Source: Parasediminibacterium sp046546515
Lineage (GTDB): Bacteria; Bacteroidota; Bacteroidia; Chitinophagales; Chitinophagaceae
Direction: 5' to 3'
DNA: 64,000 bases
Assembly: GCF_046546515.1 (NCBI RefSeq)
Contig: NZ_JBKHKJ010000019.1
Span: 1-64,000 of the forward strand
The notes beneath the pieces were generated by a model. The model was not told where the DNA came from, searched no databases, and saw only the letters and a program-made list of their open reading frames with translations. Below are positions 36,805 to 45,606 of the stretch, piece by piece. A program made the position numbers and the translations under genes. How positions within the stretch are numbered: position 1 is the stretch's first letter; every line of letters starts with the position of its first letter.

Positions 36805-37370
36805 CGTTTAAATATGGCGGTAAAATTATTTATAACCGCCCTATTGCAACATGCTTTATTGTTAACGAATAGAGGCTTGAATGTAAACGGGAGTTTCATT
36901 TGCTTATCCTGTAAACCTCATTTATCTGTTTAGATGCAATATGCTTGTTAATATGACACTTATTACGCTGAACAGTTGGGGGTGTTCCCAATCATTTGGA
37001 GCACACTGTGAACGGTTAGCAGCGTAGTGCGAACAATTGGCAGCGTGCTACTGACTGCTGGCAGTGTTCCCCAACGATTGGAAGCGTACTGCGAACGGTT
37101 GGCAGCTGGCAGCGAGCGATTGGAGAAATGCTGCCAACTGTTAGGAAACGCTGCGGATTATTGGAAGCGTGCTTCGAATGAGTGGGGAAAGAGTGCGGGT
37201 GATTGGCAGCAATTGCCAGATATAAAAATAATAAGGCACAGATATTTAAAACATGCTGCAATACACTTATTTTTGGAGGGAGTGACGCAATGTAAAAGGA
37301 GGTGTGCTTATTTAATAGTTAGCAGTAAGCATAGCGTACACCACCAGCAGTACAAAACCTTGACAGTAAA
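36805..37370. other. 566-bp gap holding a 20-21-bp array
   Basis: There is no gene apart from low-complexity frames through the array at 36968-37210. It separates the divergently oriented GH run (minus) and the Crp/Fnr cassette (plus), so promoters for both must lie here; I could not identify clear consensus boxes. Confidence 0.6.
36968..37210. repeat. 20-21-bp-period degenerate array, 12 units
   Basis: A TTGG/TTAG core recurs at 36976, 36996, 37016, 37037, 37058, 37078, 37099, 37120, 37141, 37161, 37182 and 37203, always 20 or 21 bp apart. The consensus resembles GTACTGCGAACGGTTGGCAG. Units have diverged strongly but the spacing has not. Confidence 0.85.
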
Positions 37371-37949
37371 ATGGACAAAGAGTTACTTACAACATTTATT
37401 CAAAACCACATACCAGCATCAAGGGAAACGCTTTTAAAAATTGCAGCACAATTTGAAGAAAAAGACTTTTCAAAAAATGACTACTTTCTTAAAGAAGGCA
37501 AAATTAGCAACTATCTATTTTTAGCAGAGGGCTTTATGCGTGCCTTTACTTTTGACACAAACGGCAATGAGGTAACAACGTATTTTTATCAAAAAAACAG
37601 GGTTGTTTTTGAAGCCTCTTCCTTCTTTATGCGTACCATTTCTACAGAAAACATACAGGCAGTTACAGATTGTAAGGGCTACTTCACAAACTTTGAAAAG
37701 CTAAATATCCTTTTTCATTCCACACCTGAATTTAGAGAGTTTGGTAGGTTGATGTTAGTGAAAGAATTTGCTGCTTACAAACAGCGAACTTTGGCAATGA
37801 TAAATAAAAGTGCAGAAGAACGCTATGCAGATTTGATAAATAGCAACAAAGAAATTTTTCAATACGCACAGCTCAAACACATAGCTTCCTACCTTGGAAT
37901 GACAGATACATCTTTGAGTAGAATTAGAAAAGAATTTTCAAAAAAATAA
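37371..37949 (+). CDS. Crp/Fnr family transcription regulator
   Basis: 192 residues. Cyclic-nucleotide-binding-type beta barrel (about 20-125: KNDYFLKEGKISNYLFLAEGFMRAFTFDTNGNEVTTYFY), dimer helix, and a C-terminal winged helix-turn-helix (LKHIASYLGMTDTSLSRIRKEF). The classical cAMP-contacting Arg motif is not obvious, as in many Bacteroidota members, so the ligand is unknown. First gene of a plus-strand cassette with a membrane protein and an NmrA-type protein, which it probably regulates. These three genes are visibly A-richer than the hydrolase genes beside them. Confidence 0.9.
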   Translation: MDKELLTTFIQNHIPASRETLLKIAAQFEEKDFSKNDYFLKEGKISNYLFLAEGFMRAFTFDTNGNEVTTYFYQKNRVVFEASSFFMRTISTENIQAVTDCKGYFTNFEKLNILFHSTPEFREFGRLMLVKEFAAYKQRTLAMINKSAEERYADLINSNKEIFQYAQLKHIASYLGMTDTSLSRIRKEFSKK

Positions 37950-38032
37950 TCTTCTTGCAATTTCTTGCCATTTGGCAAGTGGTTACAAATTTCTTCTTTC
38001 GTCCTTTGCATAGTAATAAAACATATAACGCA

Positions 38033-38716
38033 ATGGACAATTTACCATTTTACATCTACTTTGTTTTTGGACTAACGCTTTTGCTAGCCGTATTACTTTT
38101 TTATAAAGCAACAAAATTATCAAAGGTTTTTTTAATAACCATCTCTGTTTGGATTGTGCTTCAAAGCATTCTTAGCCAATCAGGCTTTTACAGGAGCACC
38201 AACAAATTTCCACCGAGATTGCCATTTCTTTTGCTACCTCCAATTATTTTAATCACAACCCTATTTAATACAAAAAAGGGAAAGTATTTTATTGATAGCT
38301 TAAATATTAAAATCCTTAGCATTTTTCATATCATAAGAATCCCTGTAGAATTGGTTTTGTTTTGGTTGTTTATGTATAAGTCAGTTCCACAATTAATGAC
38401 ATTTGAAGGACGAAATTTTGATATTTTTTCAGGGTTATCAGCACCTTTTATTTATTATTTTGGCTTTTCTAAAAATAAATTAAGCAATAAAACCCTTGTA
38501 GGTTGGAATTTCATTTGTCTGGCATTAGTAATTAATATAGCCATCAATGGCATATTATCAGCAACAACTACTTTTCAACAATTTGCATTTGAGCAACCAA
38601 ATATTGCAATACAATATTTTCCTTTTGCATTACTGCCATCAGTAATTGTGCCTTTGGTTATTTTTTCACATTTAGTATCTATCAGGCAACTTCTATCAAT
38701 CAAAATATTAAAATAA
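38033..38716 (+). CDS. Multi-pass membrane protein of unknown function
   Basis: About 227 residues from MDNLPFYIYFVFGLTLLLAVLLF; 26 codons of open frame upstream give no better start. Six to seven hydrophobic helices and little else, with short basic loops (YKATKLSK, FNTKKGKYF). No transporter signature I can name. Its position between a Crp/Fnr regulator and an NmrA-type oxidoreductase (3 bp away) says it belongs to one stress- or redox-controlled unit. Confidence 0.75.
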   Translation: MDNLPFYIYFVFGLTLLLAVLLFYKATKLSKVFLITISVWIVLQSILSQSGFYRSTNKFPPRLPFLLLPPIILITTLFNTKKGKYFIDSLNIKILSIFHIIRIPVELVLFWLFMYKSVPQLMTFEGRNFDIFSGLSAPFIYYFGFSKNKLSNKTLVGWNFICLALVINIAINGILSATTTFQQFAFEQPNIAIQYFPFALLPSVIVPLVIFSHLVSIRQLLSIKILK

Positions 38717-38719
38717 AAG

Positions 38720-39718
38720 ATGGAAAAGAAAATCTTAATCACTCTAGCCACAGGCAAAACAGGATATGAAACTGCTTTACAGCTTTTAGAAGAAGGTTAT
38801 CCAGTTAAAATAATGGTTCGTTCAAGAAACCAAAAAGCATTAGAACTGGAAAAATCAGGTGCTGAAATTGCTATTGGTGAATTCAATAATTACGGGCAAA
38901 TTAAAAATGCCCTGTTAGATGTTAGCCGTGTTTATTACTGCTACCCTATCAAAAAAGGAATGGCAGAGGATGTTGCTGTTTTTATACAAGCAGCAAAAGA
39001 AATGAAAACTGAAGCCGTTGTTTTTATGGGGCAATGGTTGGCCGAATTTGAAAACCAACAAAGTTTTCAAACAAAAAGCATTCAGCAATCTTACAAACTT
39101 TTAGAGCAGTCTGGATTAAATGTAGTTTACCTCATTCCTGGCTACTTTGCAGAAAATAACATCGGTGTTTTGCTTGAATTTGCAGTTCAACTTGGCATTT
39201 TAGCTTCCCCTTTTGGAAATGGGAAAAATCCAGTTCCATCCAATGAAGACTTGGCAGCTTGCATTGCGGCATTACTCAAAAATCCTCAACCTTATTATGG
39301 ACAACGGCTTAGGCCAACAGGATCAAAATCGCTTTCAGTGAAAGAAATGGCAGATATAATAACAAAAGTGACTGGCAAAAAAATCAGGATTATCAATTCG
39401 CCAGAGTGGATGTTTTTGAAAGCTGCCTTTTCAATGAAAGACGATTATGGATATGACGCTTTTACTATTGCACAGGCAATACACTACAACAGGGAGTACC
39501 AACAAAATAAATTTGACATTGGCGGAGCTACAAACATTGTAAAGCAATTGACAGGTAATGACCCAGAGGATTTTGAAACGATTATTAGGCGCTTTATCGA
39601 AACCTCATCTTATGGAATGCCCAATAGAACAGGTTGGTTTAAAGCGTTGATAAAGTTTATGAAAATACCATTTCAAAAAGTACCAAGTATTAAAGAGCTT
39701 GACAGGCTTAACAAATAG
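38720..39718 (+). CDS. NmrA-type NAD(P)-binding protein
   Basis: 332 residues. Rossmann start KILITLATGKTGYETALQLLEEGYPVKIMVRS, where the usual GATGxxG motif appears as LATGKTG, so nucleotide binding is likely though the motif is slightly degenerate. The central part (AVVFMGQWLAEFENQ...LLEQSGLNVVYLIPGYFAEN) fits the NmrA/SDR-a5 group of redox sensors and quinone or flavonoid reductases. It lacks the YxxxK catalytic pair. Last gene of the cassette. Confidence 0.85.
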   Translation: MEKKILITLATGKTGYETALQLLEEGYPVKIMVRSRNQKALELEKSGAEIAIGEFNNYGQIKNALLDVSRVYYCYPIKKGMAEDVAVFIQAAKEMKTEAVVFMGQWLAEFENQQSFQTKSIQQSYKLLEQSGLNVVYLIPGYFAENNIGVLLEFAVQLGILASPFGNGKNPVPSNEDLAACIAALLKNPQPYYGQRLRPTGSKSLSVKEMADIITKVTGKKIRIINSPEWMFLKAAFSMKDDYGYDAFTIAQAIHYNREYQQNKFDIGGATNIVKQLTGNDPEDFETIIRRFIETSSYGMPNRTGWFKALIKFMKIPFQKVPSIKELDRLNK

Positions 39719-39817
39719 ATTAATTATCTTACGCAACCTATCAGCATTCAACTGTCGCATGGTCTCGTGCCTTTGCCTAAACGTTACTTAACTAACATGT
39801 AAACGAATACACGTTTT

Positions 39818-39999
39818 TTAACCCGGATTTTGCAGTTAAAATCTATTGCAAGCCCCAACTACTTCAAACACAAACACTTGCTTGATTTTTTGGCCTCAAC
39901 GTAGTGTACTATGTTTTCAGCCAAAAAATCGGCTCAAGTGCTTGTGTTTATTGCATTTGAGCCTTTCATAACGAAGTCAACTGCAAAATCCGGGTTTAA
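39818..39999. repeat. Long nested palindrome, full copy (B)
   Basis: Outer arms AACCCGGATTTTGCAGTT / AACTGCAAAATCCGGGTT. A middle stem AACACAAACACTTG / CAAGTGCTTGTGTT, an inner stem GATTTTTTGGC / GCCAAAAAATC (perfect) and an apical CGTAGT-GT-ACTATG hairpin follow. Copy C at 45607 has the same architecture with compensating changes. There is no reading frame for a transposase inside. Confidence 0.9.
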
Positions 40000-40182
40000 C
40001 CAACCATAGTAACCCTTTTCGAGTTTAGCCATACATCAGCAGGGCATTTCCTCGTGCTGTTTAGTAGCTCGCTAACATTACTCACAGTGGGGGAAAACGA
40101 AAAATGGCTTAAAACGATTTGAATAGCATTAATAATAGTAGTTTTGGGTGCATCTTTTTTCCACTTTTATACGGGCTGTAAT

Positions 40183-40215
40183 AGGGTTGCCAACCTTTTG
40201 AAAATTGGCAACCCT
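40183..40215. repeat. AGGGTTGCCAACC palindrome
   Basis: AGGGTTGCCAACCTTTTG is opposed to AAAATTGGCAACCCTTA. A cleaner copy is at 59194-59228 and a half copy at 62505-62525. Confidence 0.7.
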
Positions 40216-40284
40216 TACGCTAGCTAAAAAAAATATGCACCGGTAGTTTTACAAAAAAGTCCATATAACGCTAAATTTAATCAA

Positions 40285-42182
40285 ATGGTTTCTGCTTTCC
40301 ATCCCGATCTTTCTTTGGAAGATTTGTTTCATGCCACTTTTGAAAACGACCTTACTGCCCAAATATTGAAAATTTTTGAAGGGGAAATTTTAGCCGTTAA
40401 TAGTGCCACTTGTGAAATGTTTGGGTACACACAGGAAGAATTTTTAATGCTTCAACTAAACGAATTTGTAGTAGGCAATATTGCTGAGCGAGAAAAGATG
40501 AGAGAGGCACTTAAAACCGGCAAAGCAAATGGCATTATAAGTTTCAAAAAAAAGGATGGTGCTTTTTTTAATGGTAAAGTAGAAGCTAAAAACATGGTGG
40601 GGCTTACAGGTACAAATATAGTTTAATTACTATTTTTGACAATACCAAAGAGGATAATTTAACAAGTGAATTGGCAGAAAGGGCAAAAACAATAACTAAC
40701 ATCCTTGGTTCTTCATTTGACGTTATTTCTATCATTAACAAATCTGGCAAGCGGATACATACCAGCAGCTCTGCTTCCCAATTATATGGCTATACCATGG
40801 AGGAGCTCATTGGAAAGCCATTTTTAGATATTGTTTATGAAGCCGACAAGGAAATAAGTGCAGCTACTTTTGCTAAGATTTTTGAACCTGAAAGTATAAA
40901 ATATTTCGAAAATAGGCTTGTAAAAAAAGATGGCTCCCTCTTGAATATGTCATGGTCAATCAATCTTGATAAAGAGCTAGATCATGTATATATAATTGGT
41001 AGGGATATTACAGAGAAGATTAATACGGAAGAAGCCTTAAAGGAAAGTGAAAAGCAATATCGGTCGCTAATAAAAAATTTAAACACAGGAATACTTAAAC
41101 AAGGGCCAAGCACTGAAATCCTACTTTCAAACCCTGCCGCTTTGGAAATGCTTGGTCTTTCGGAAGACCAGATACTTGGAAAAACCTCTTTTCACCCAAA
41201 CTGGAATGTGATTCATGAAAATGGAGATGATTTTCCTGGGGAAACACATCCTGTTTCTGTTGCCATCGCTACAAAAAAATCAGTTCATAATGTTGTAATG
41301 GGTGTTTACAGACCAGTAACAAAAGACAGGGTATGGCTTTTGGTAAATGCAGAGCCAGCGTTTGACACTTTGGGTCAGTTGGATCATGTAATATGCACTT
41401 TTAATGATATTACGGAACAAATAGTTGCGCAAAATGAACTAACAGAAACCAAAAAAAGATTGCTGAAACTAAATGATGAACTGCAACTTAATAGTATAGC
41501 GCTTACAGCTAAAAACATTGAGTTAGAAAGGTTTACTCATGTAGCTTCCCACGACCTAAAAGAGCCATTACGAATGGTTAGCAGCTTTATGAAATTGCTA
41601 GAAAAGAAATTTGGAAACGTTTTAGGCGAAACCGGCAAGCAATATATAGATTTTGCCATAGACGGTGCAGAAAGGATGAGGGGAATTATTACCGACTTGT
41701 TGAGCTACTCGCAAGCGGGTGACAGCACACAGAAAGTGGAAGATGTGGACATGAATAAGGTAATGGAAGAAGTAACCATTCTCTTTGATAATGAAAGTTA
41801 TCAATCGGAGGCAGAAATTTCAATTGAGCATTTACCAATAATAAAGGCTGGAAAAATCCCTATGACACAATTAATGCAAAACTTGATTGGGAACTCAATA
41901 AAATATAAAAGAGACATAAAAGCAGAAATACTCGTATCGGCAGAGGAAAATGAAGCTGAATGGATATTTAGCGTAAAGGATAATGGTATAGGGATTTCTG
42001 CAGAGGATACAGAAAAAGTCTTTGTAATGTTCCAAAGATTACCCACAAAAAACAAGATTAGTGGCACTGGCATAGGGCTTGCCAGTTGTAAAAAGATAGT
42101 TGAAAGCTATAATGGCAGGATTTGGGTAACTTCTGAATTGGGTGTAGGTTCCACTTTTAAATTTTCTATTCCCAAGGTTTAA
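40285..42182 (+). pseudogene. PAS histidine kinase, broken by one frameshift
   Basis: Two frames belong to one gene. Frame 1 (40285-40626) codes a PAS domain and stops after ...VGLTGTN; frame 2 continues that PAS domain's last strand (YSLITIFDNT) and runs to 42182. One extra A in the AAA at 40614-40616 would join them as ...LTGTKYSLITIFD..., giving about 633 residues: PAS1, PAS2 (GSSFDVISIINKSG), PAS3 (LIKNLNTGILKQGPS), a HisKA domain with the phospho-acceptor in HVASHDLKEPLRM and a HATPase domain (N box LMQNLIGNSIKYK, DNGIGIS, GTGIGLASCKKIV). No membrane helix and no response regulator nearby, so a cytosolic orphan kinase, if functional. The TTG at 40671 is not a real start. Confidence 0.85.
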
Positions 42183-42618
42183 TAAAAATTGTGCCTATTG
42201 ATCCGCTTGGTGAAATAAGCTACGCTTACATTTCGCCCTACAGCTAGATGGAATTTTCATAATCCCTTGCTAGTTAACAAGTCTTTGCTTTGCCAGGCTT
42301 ATAGCCTTGTAGCCAATGCTGTTGCTTACAGCAACAAAAAGGTGCATAAAAGTTTTTCGCTTTTTAGTGAAAAAACACCCTAGTACCACCCTACCCGCCA
42401 CTTATCCCAAAAGCCGGAACAAACACCCCACGGGCAAGAAGATGGGATGCAAAACGAGAACACTTATACAATTTCTACACTATTACTTTTTCTGGGTTTT
42501 TTATTAAAATAGTTTCAGTTTTGACAATTTTCGGTCTTTTTTCCTATTTGCGATTTTTCGAAAAATCACCCCCTCGCCTTTAAATCATTGATTATCAACA
42601 ATAACGGCAAAATTTTAT

Positions 42619-42717
42619 GCGTATTTTGTGCCTATTTTGTGCTTATTTTTTGAGTGATTCGTGCATACTTTTTGCGTATTTTATGCTCATTTTGTGCGTA
42701 TTTTTTGCGTATTTTAC
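42619..42717. repeat. 11-bp tandem array, nine units
   Basis: Nine consecutive 11-bp units with consensus GCGTATTTTGT (variants GCCTATTTTGT, GCTTATTTTTT, GCATACTTTTT, GCTCATTTTGT and one poor unit GAGTGATTCGT). The register is kept exactly for all nine units. Confidence 0.9.
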
Positions 42718-42927
42718 AACCATCAATACAAGGCTAATTTTTTAACCTAAAACAATCTTAATATTAACAAAAAAACAACTTTGATGCAAGTACTGGTTGA
42801 TAGCTTGTAAAATACATTTAGCCTAGGTTTTAGCAAGTGCATTTCTAGCACAAAGATAAGGTTTTTAAAGATTAGGGAATATCGCCACAAAGCGAAAAAC
42901 TTTTATGCACCCCAACAAAATAACACC

Positions 42928-42958
42928 TTTGCAAAATTGATAAAAAGCCTTATTTTTG
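42928..42958 (+). promoter_or_regulatory. Near-perfect Bacteroidota promoter
   Basis: TTTG at 42928-42931 and TATTTTTG (TAnnTTTG) at 42951-42958 with exactly 19 bp between. Transcription would start near 42965, giving either a ~325-nt leader for the gene at 43291 or a separate small RNA. Confidence 0.6.
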
Positions 42959-43290
42959 CATGGCATAAGCACCAAAGATAACCCTAGTTTTTTTTCTTGT
43001 TGAATGCTGTTTTTTTGCCTTGGATATATTACTAAAAACTATCTCCAACCTTTTCTGCTACTGTCTTTAACTCATTAAGTAAACCATTAGAATAGCTAAT
43101 TTACCGTTCATCTAAATTCATTGCATGGCAAGTGTCAAGAATGTACCTTGTTGTTTGAATTTGCTCTGCTTGCCACCCAGTATGAAAATTTGCTAGTAGC
43201 TAAGGTAAAAATTGATTTGTAGAAAGAAGAATGGCATAACAGTTGATAAACAGCAACAAAATATTCTATCACCAATAAATACAATCAATT

Positions 43291-43680
43291 ATGTCATCCA
43301 CAACAAAAATCGGTATCTGGATGGATCATTCCATCGCCTACTTAATGGAGTTAACAACAGGCTTGGTTGAAAAAGTATCAATTGAGTCGGTACAAATTTG
43401 TGAGGATGATATACATAGTTTGGCTAAAGAAGAAAACTACAAGCAAGTAGAAGAACAATACAAGCAGTCGGCATATTATAAAAAACTACGCGAAGCCATT
43501 AATAATTCTCAGGATATTATCCTTTTTGGCCCGAGCTATGCCAAAGTAAAGTTATACAACATGCTTAGAGCCGACAAACGATTTGAAAAAACAAAAATAG
43601 AAATTAAGCAAGCTGGAGAAATGAATGAAAACCAGTTATTTGCATTTGTAAAAAAACATTTTGCAAATCGATTATTTTAA
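43291..43680 (+). CDS. Small soluble protein, possible eRF1/host-attachment-like fold
   Basis: 129 residues, no signal or membrane segment. The N-terminus reads KIGIWMDHSIAYLMEL, and the C-terminal half NSQDIILFGPSYAKVKLYNMLRADKRFEKTKIEIKQAGEMNENQLFAFVKKHF. The pattern (strand-Asp-His-x-x-Ala, then a GPxxAK loop, then a strand before a Gln-rich helix) recalls the bacterial eRF1-like and host-attachment families, but this is a weak inference from pattern alone. Followed by a strong bidirectional terminator. It may have a long leader from the promoter at 42928. Confidence 0.6.
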   Translation: MSSTTKIGIWMDHSIAYLMELTTGLVEKVSIESVQICEDDIHSLAKEENYKQVEEQYKQSAYYKKLREAINNSQDIILFGPSYAKVKLYNMLRADKRFEKTKIEIKQAGEMNENQLFAFVKKHFANRLF

Positions 43681-43720
43681 AATAGTACCCTATTGAACTG
43701 AGAAATTTGTTGTACAATGC

Positions 43721-43752
43721 AAAAAAGCGTGGAAATAAATCCACGCTTTTTT
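43721..43752. terminator. Bidirectional Rho-independent terminator
   Basis: A perfect 13-bp stem AAAAAAGCGTGGA / TCCACGCTTTTTT with a 6-nt loop; T-runs on both strands. It lies between the convergent 43291 gene and the GH1 gene. Confidence 0.93.
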
Positions 43753-43771
43753 GTTGCAAATATATATGCCC

Positions 43772-45112
43772 TCAACTTTTTAAAAAACTCCGCCACCAAT
43801 AGCCAGAATTTTTTATGGTACGCAATTGTGTCTTGAAGTCCACATGAACCAAGCCAAAGCGGGCTTTATAACCTTCGGACCATTCAAAGTTGTCCATGAG
43901 TGTCCATGCAAAATAACCTTTCAGGTTCACGCCATCATGCTTTGCATTATATGCTGCTTTCAAATAATCTTGAAAATATTGGATGCGGTGAGCATCGTTT
44001 ATTACACCATTAACCAAATGGTCTTTAAAATATGCCCCACCCTCACTAATAATAATATCTTTTGCAGGGTTATAAGCAGAGAAACGCTTTATCATCCTAT
44101 TAAAGCTATCTGCATTTATTTCCCAGCCCATTGCCGTGTGCGGCACTTTACGTTTTGTAGCCGATACTTCAATAGCCTGTATGTAAGGTATAATGGCATT
44201 GTGCTTTACAGTAAGAGCAAAATAGTTCTGTATTCCAATAAAGTCAAAATCGAACTTCATGCGTTCAGTATATTTCCAGGCTTTGGTGTGCAGATGCAGC
44301 TTGTCTAGCAATGCAAACCCTTCTTTATGTGGGTAGCCCATGCCCAATGCAGGCTCTATGAACAATCGATTCAGTAAAATATCCATCCTGTTAGCAGCGG
44401 CAATATCTGTTTCCTTATTGGTATAAGGCATCATCTCGCTGCAAGAAAAGGTAGTGCCAATATAGGCTTTGGCTACTTCGCTCCTTAAAATACGCCCACC
44501 TTCTGCCTGTGCAAGGGTTGCATTGTGCACGGCAGACAAAAAGTTATCCAAGCCCAACCTGCCGGGTGCGTGTTTGCCTAGCATATATCCCAATGTGGTA
44601 AAGCCCATTGGTTCGTTCAGCACTATCCAATTTTTAACCTTATCGCCATATTCTTGTGCACAAACGGTTACAAAGCGGCTAAACCATTTCAGCAGCAGGT
44701 GGCTTGTCCACCCTCCTTCTTTTTCCAATGCCTGAGGCAAATCCCAGTGGTATAGGGTAATAAAAGGCGTTAGTCCCAGTTCCAAGCATTCATCAATAAG
44801 TTTATGGTAAAAAGCTATACCAGGTTTGTTTGTACGCCCCACCCCTTCTGGCAATATCCGTGTCCATGCTATAGAAAAGCGGAACACTTTAAAGCCAAGT
44901 GCTTTGGCAAGCAACAAGTCATCTTTATAGCGATAATAAAAATCACAGGCTTGCGTTGGCTTTCCACCCTCTTTTGTTTTGCCGTTCCTGCTTGCAAACG
45001 TGTCCCAAATAGATAAGCCTTTTCCGTCAACATTATATGCACCTTCGTTTTGAGGCGCAGCAATAGCCACGCCCCATAAAAAATCGCTTCCAAAATCAGA
45101 TGATTTCAACAA
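43772..45112 (-). CDS. GH1 beta-glucosidase-type hydrolase
   Basis: 446 residues, normal GH1 length, no signal peptide, so cytosolic. The acid/base Glu is in VLNEPMGF, the nucleophile Glu in IISEGGAYFKD (family TENG; here Asn is Gly), and LMDNFEWSEGYKARFGL is the typical aglycone/sugar-binding end. The family start FLWGVAIAAPQNEGAYNVDGKGLSIWD is complete. The start codon is TTG (two adjacent TTGs; no in-frame ATG upstream before a stop). It probably splits beta-linked disaccharides imported after extracellular digestion. Confidence 0.92.
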   Translation of the reverse strand: MLKSSDFGSDFLWGVAIAAPQNEGAYNVDGKGLSIWDTFASRNGKTKEGGKPTQACDFYYRYKDDLLLAKALGFKVFRFSIAWTRILPEGVGRTNKPGIAFYHKLIDECLELGLTPFITLYHWDLPQALEKEGGWTSHLLLKWFSRFVTVCAQEYGDKVKNWIVLNEPMGFTTLGYMLGKHAPGRLGLDNFLSAVHNATLAQAEGGRILRSEVAKAYIGTTFSCSEMMPYTNKETDIAAANRMDILLNRLFIEPALGMGYPHKEGFALLDKLHLHTKAWKYTERMKFDFDFIGIQNYFALTVKHNAIIPYIQAIEVSATKRKVPHTAMGWEINADSFNRMIKRFSAYNPAKDIIISEGGAYFKDHLVNGVINDAHRIQYFQDYLKAAYNAKHDGVNLKGYFAWTLMDNFEWSEGYKARFGLVHVDFKTQLRTIKNSGYWWRSFLKS

Positions 45113-45606
45113 AAGATGGTATTTATAAAAGTGAGTAGTAAATGGTCAGCTGAAAGTGAGCCGTGAGTGGGAAATTGGCATACATACTTAAAACTGGTGA
45201 ATTTCTTAATCATGAAAAAAATCTAAAAACAAGTGATGTATGCATAACCAAATAAAGTTATTGCTACTTTAAAATTGGTTTAATTAATTTATTAAAACAA
45301 ATTTATGGGAAGGAAAAATAGATATTGGTAAAGAATATTAAAAAAAGCTCAAAAAAGTAGAAAAGTAATGTTGCCGTACATTTTTTCTGCTCACAATCTT
45401 ACAAAAAATTGGCCCCAGTAGAAACCGGAGCCGCAACCAAAACTAACAGTGCAAATATAATGGAAACAAAAACAAATTTGCCAAAGAAAATTGTAATAAA
45501 TTTTTTAAATAGTGATATTTTTTTAAAGATTCGCCATGTGTGGCGCGTCACTGCTACAAGTAGCTGCATTGGTGAGCTTTACAGTTGATTTGCTTATAGG
45601 TTACAT

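Larger units (their letters stand above)
39719..40284. other. 566-bp gap with two palindromes
   Basis: No gene. It holds the full long palindrome (39818-39999) and a GGTTGCCAACC palindrome (40183-40215) followed by the start region of the histidine kinase. Confidence 0.7.
42183..43290. other. 1.1-kb gap: 11-bp array and orphan promoter
   Basis: No supported protein gene. It holds an 11-bp tandem array (42619-42717) and a near-perfect Bacteroidota promoter (42928-42958) facing about 330 bp of sequence without a clear reading frame before the gene at 43291. A 63-codon frame at 42316-42507 has no family features. Confidence 0.65.

Noticed and set aside
36968..37210. CRISPR array
   Set aside because: Units are contiguous and degenerate without unique spacers, and no cas genes are present.
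37027..37437. 136-codon plus and 81-codon minus frames over the 21-bp array
   Set aside because: Both strands are open because the unit is near a multiple of three and lacks stops; the plus frame also overlaps the start of the Crp/Fnr gene in another frame.
39818..39999. Retron msr/msd or IS200/IS605 element
   Set aside because: No reverse transcriptase or Y1 transposase gene is near any copy; the long palindrome is only described as a structured repeat.
40671..42182. Independent 503-residue histidine kinase starting at TTG
   Set aside because: The same frame upstream of the TTG encodes the last strand of the first PAS domain, so the start is an artefact of the frameshift.
42316..42507. 63-codon plus frame downstream of the histidine kinase
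   Set aside because: No recognisable family, no promoter or start context, and composition like the surrounding non-coding DNA.
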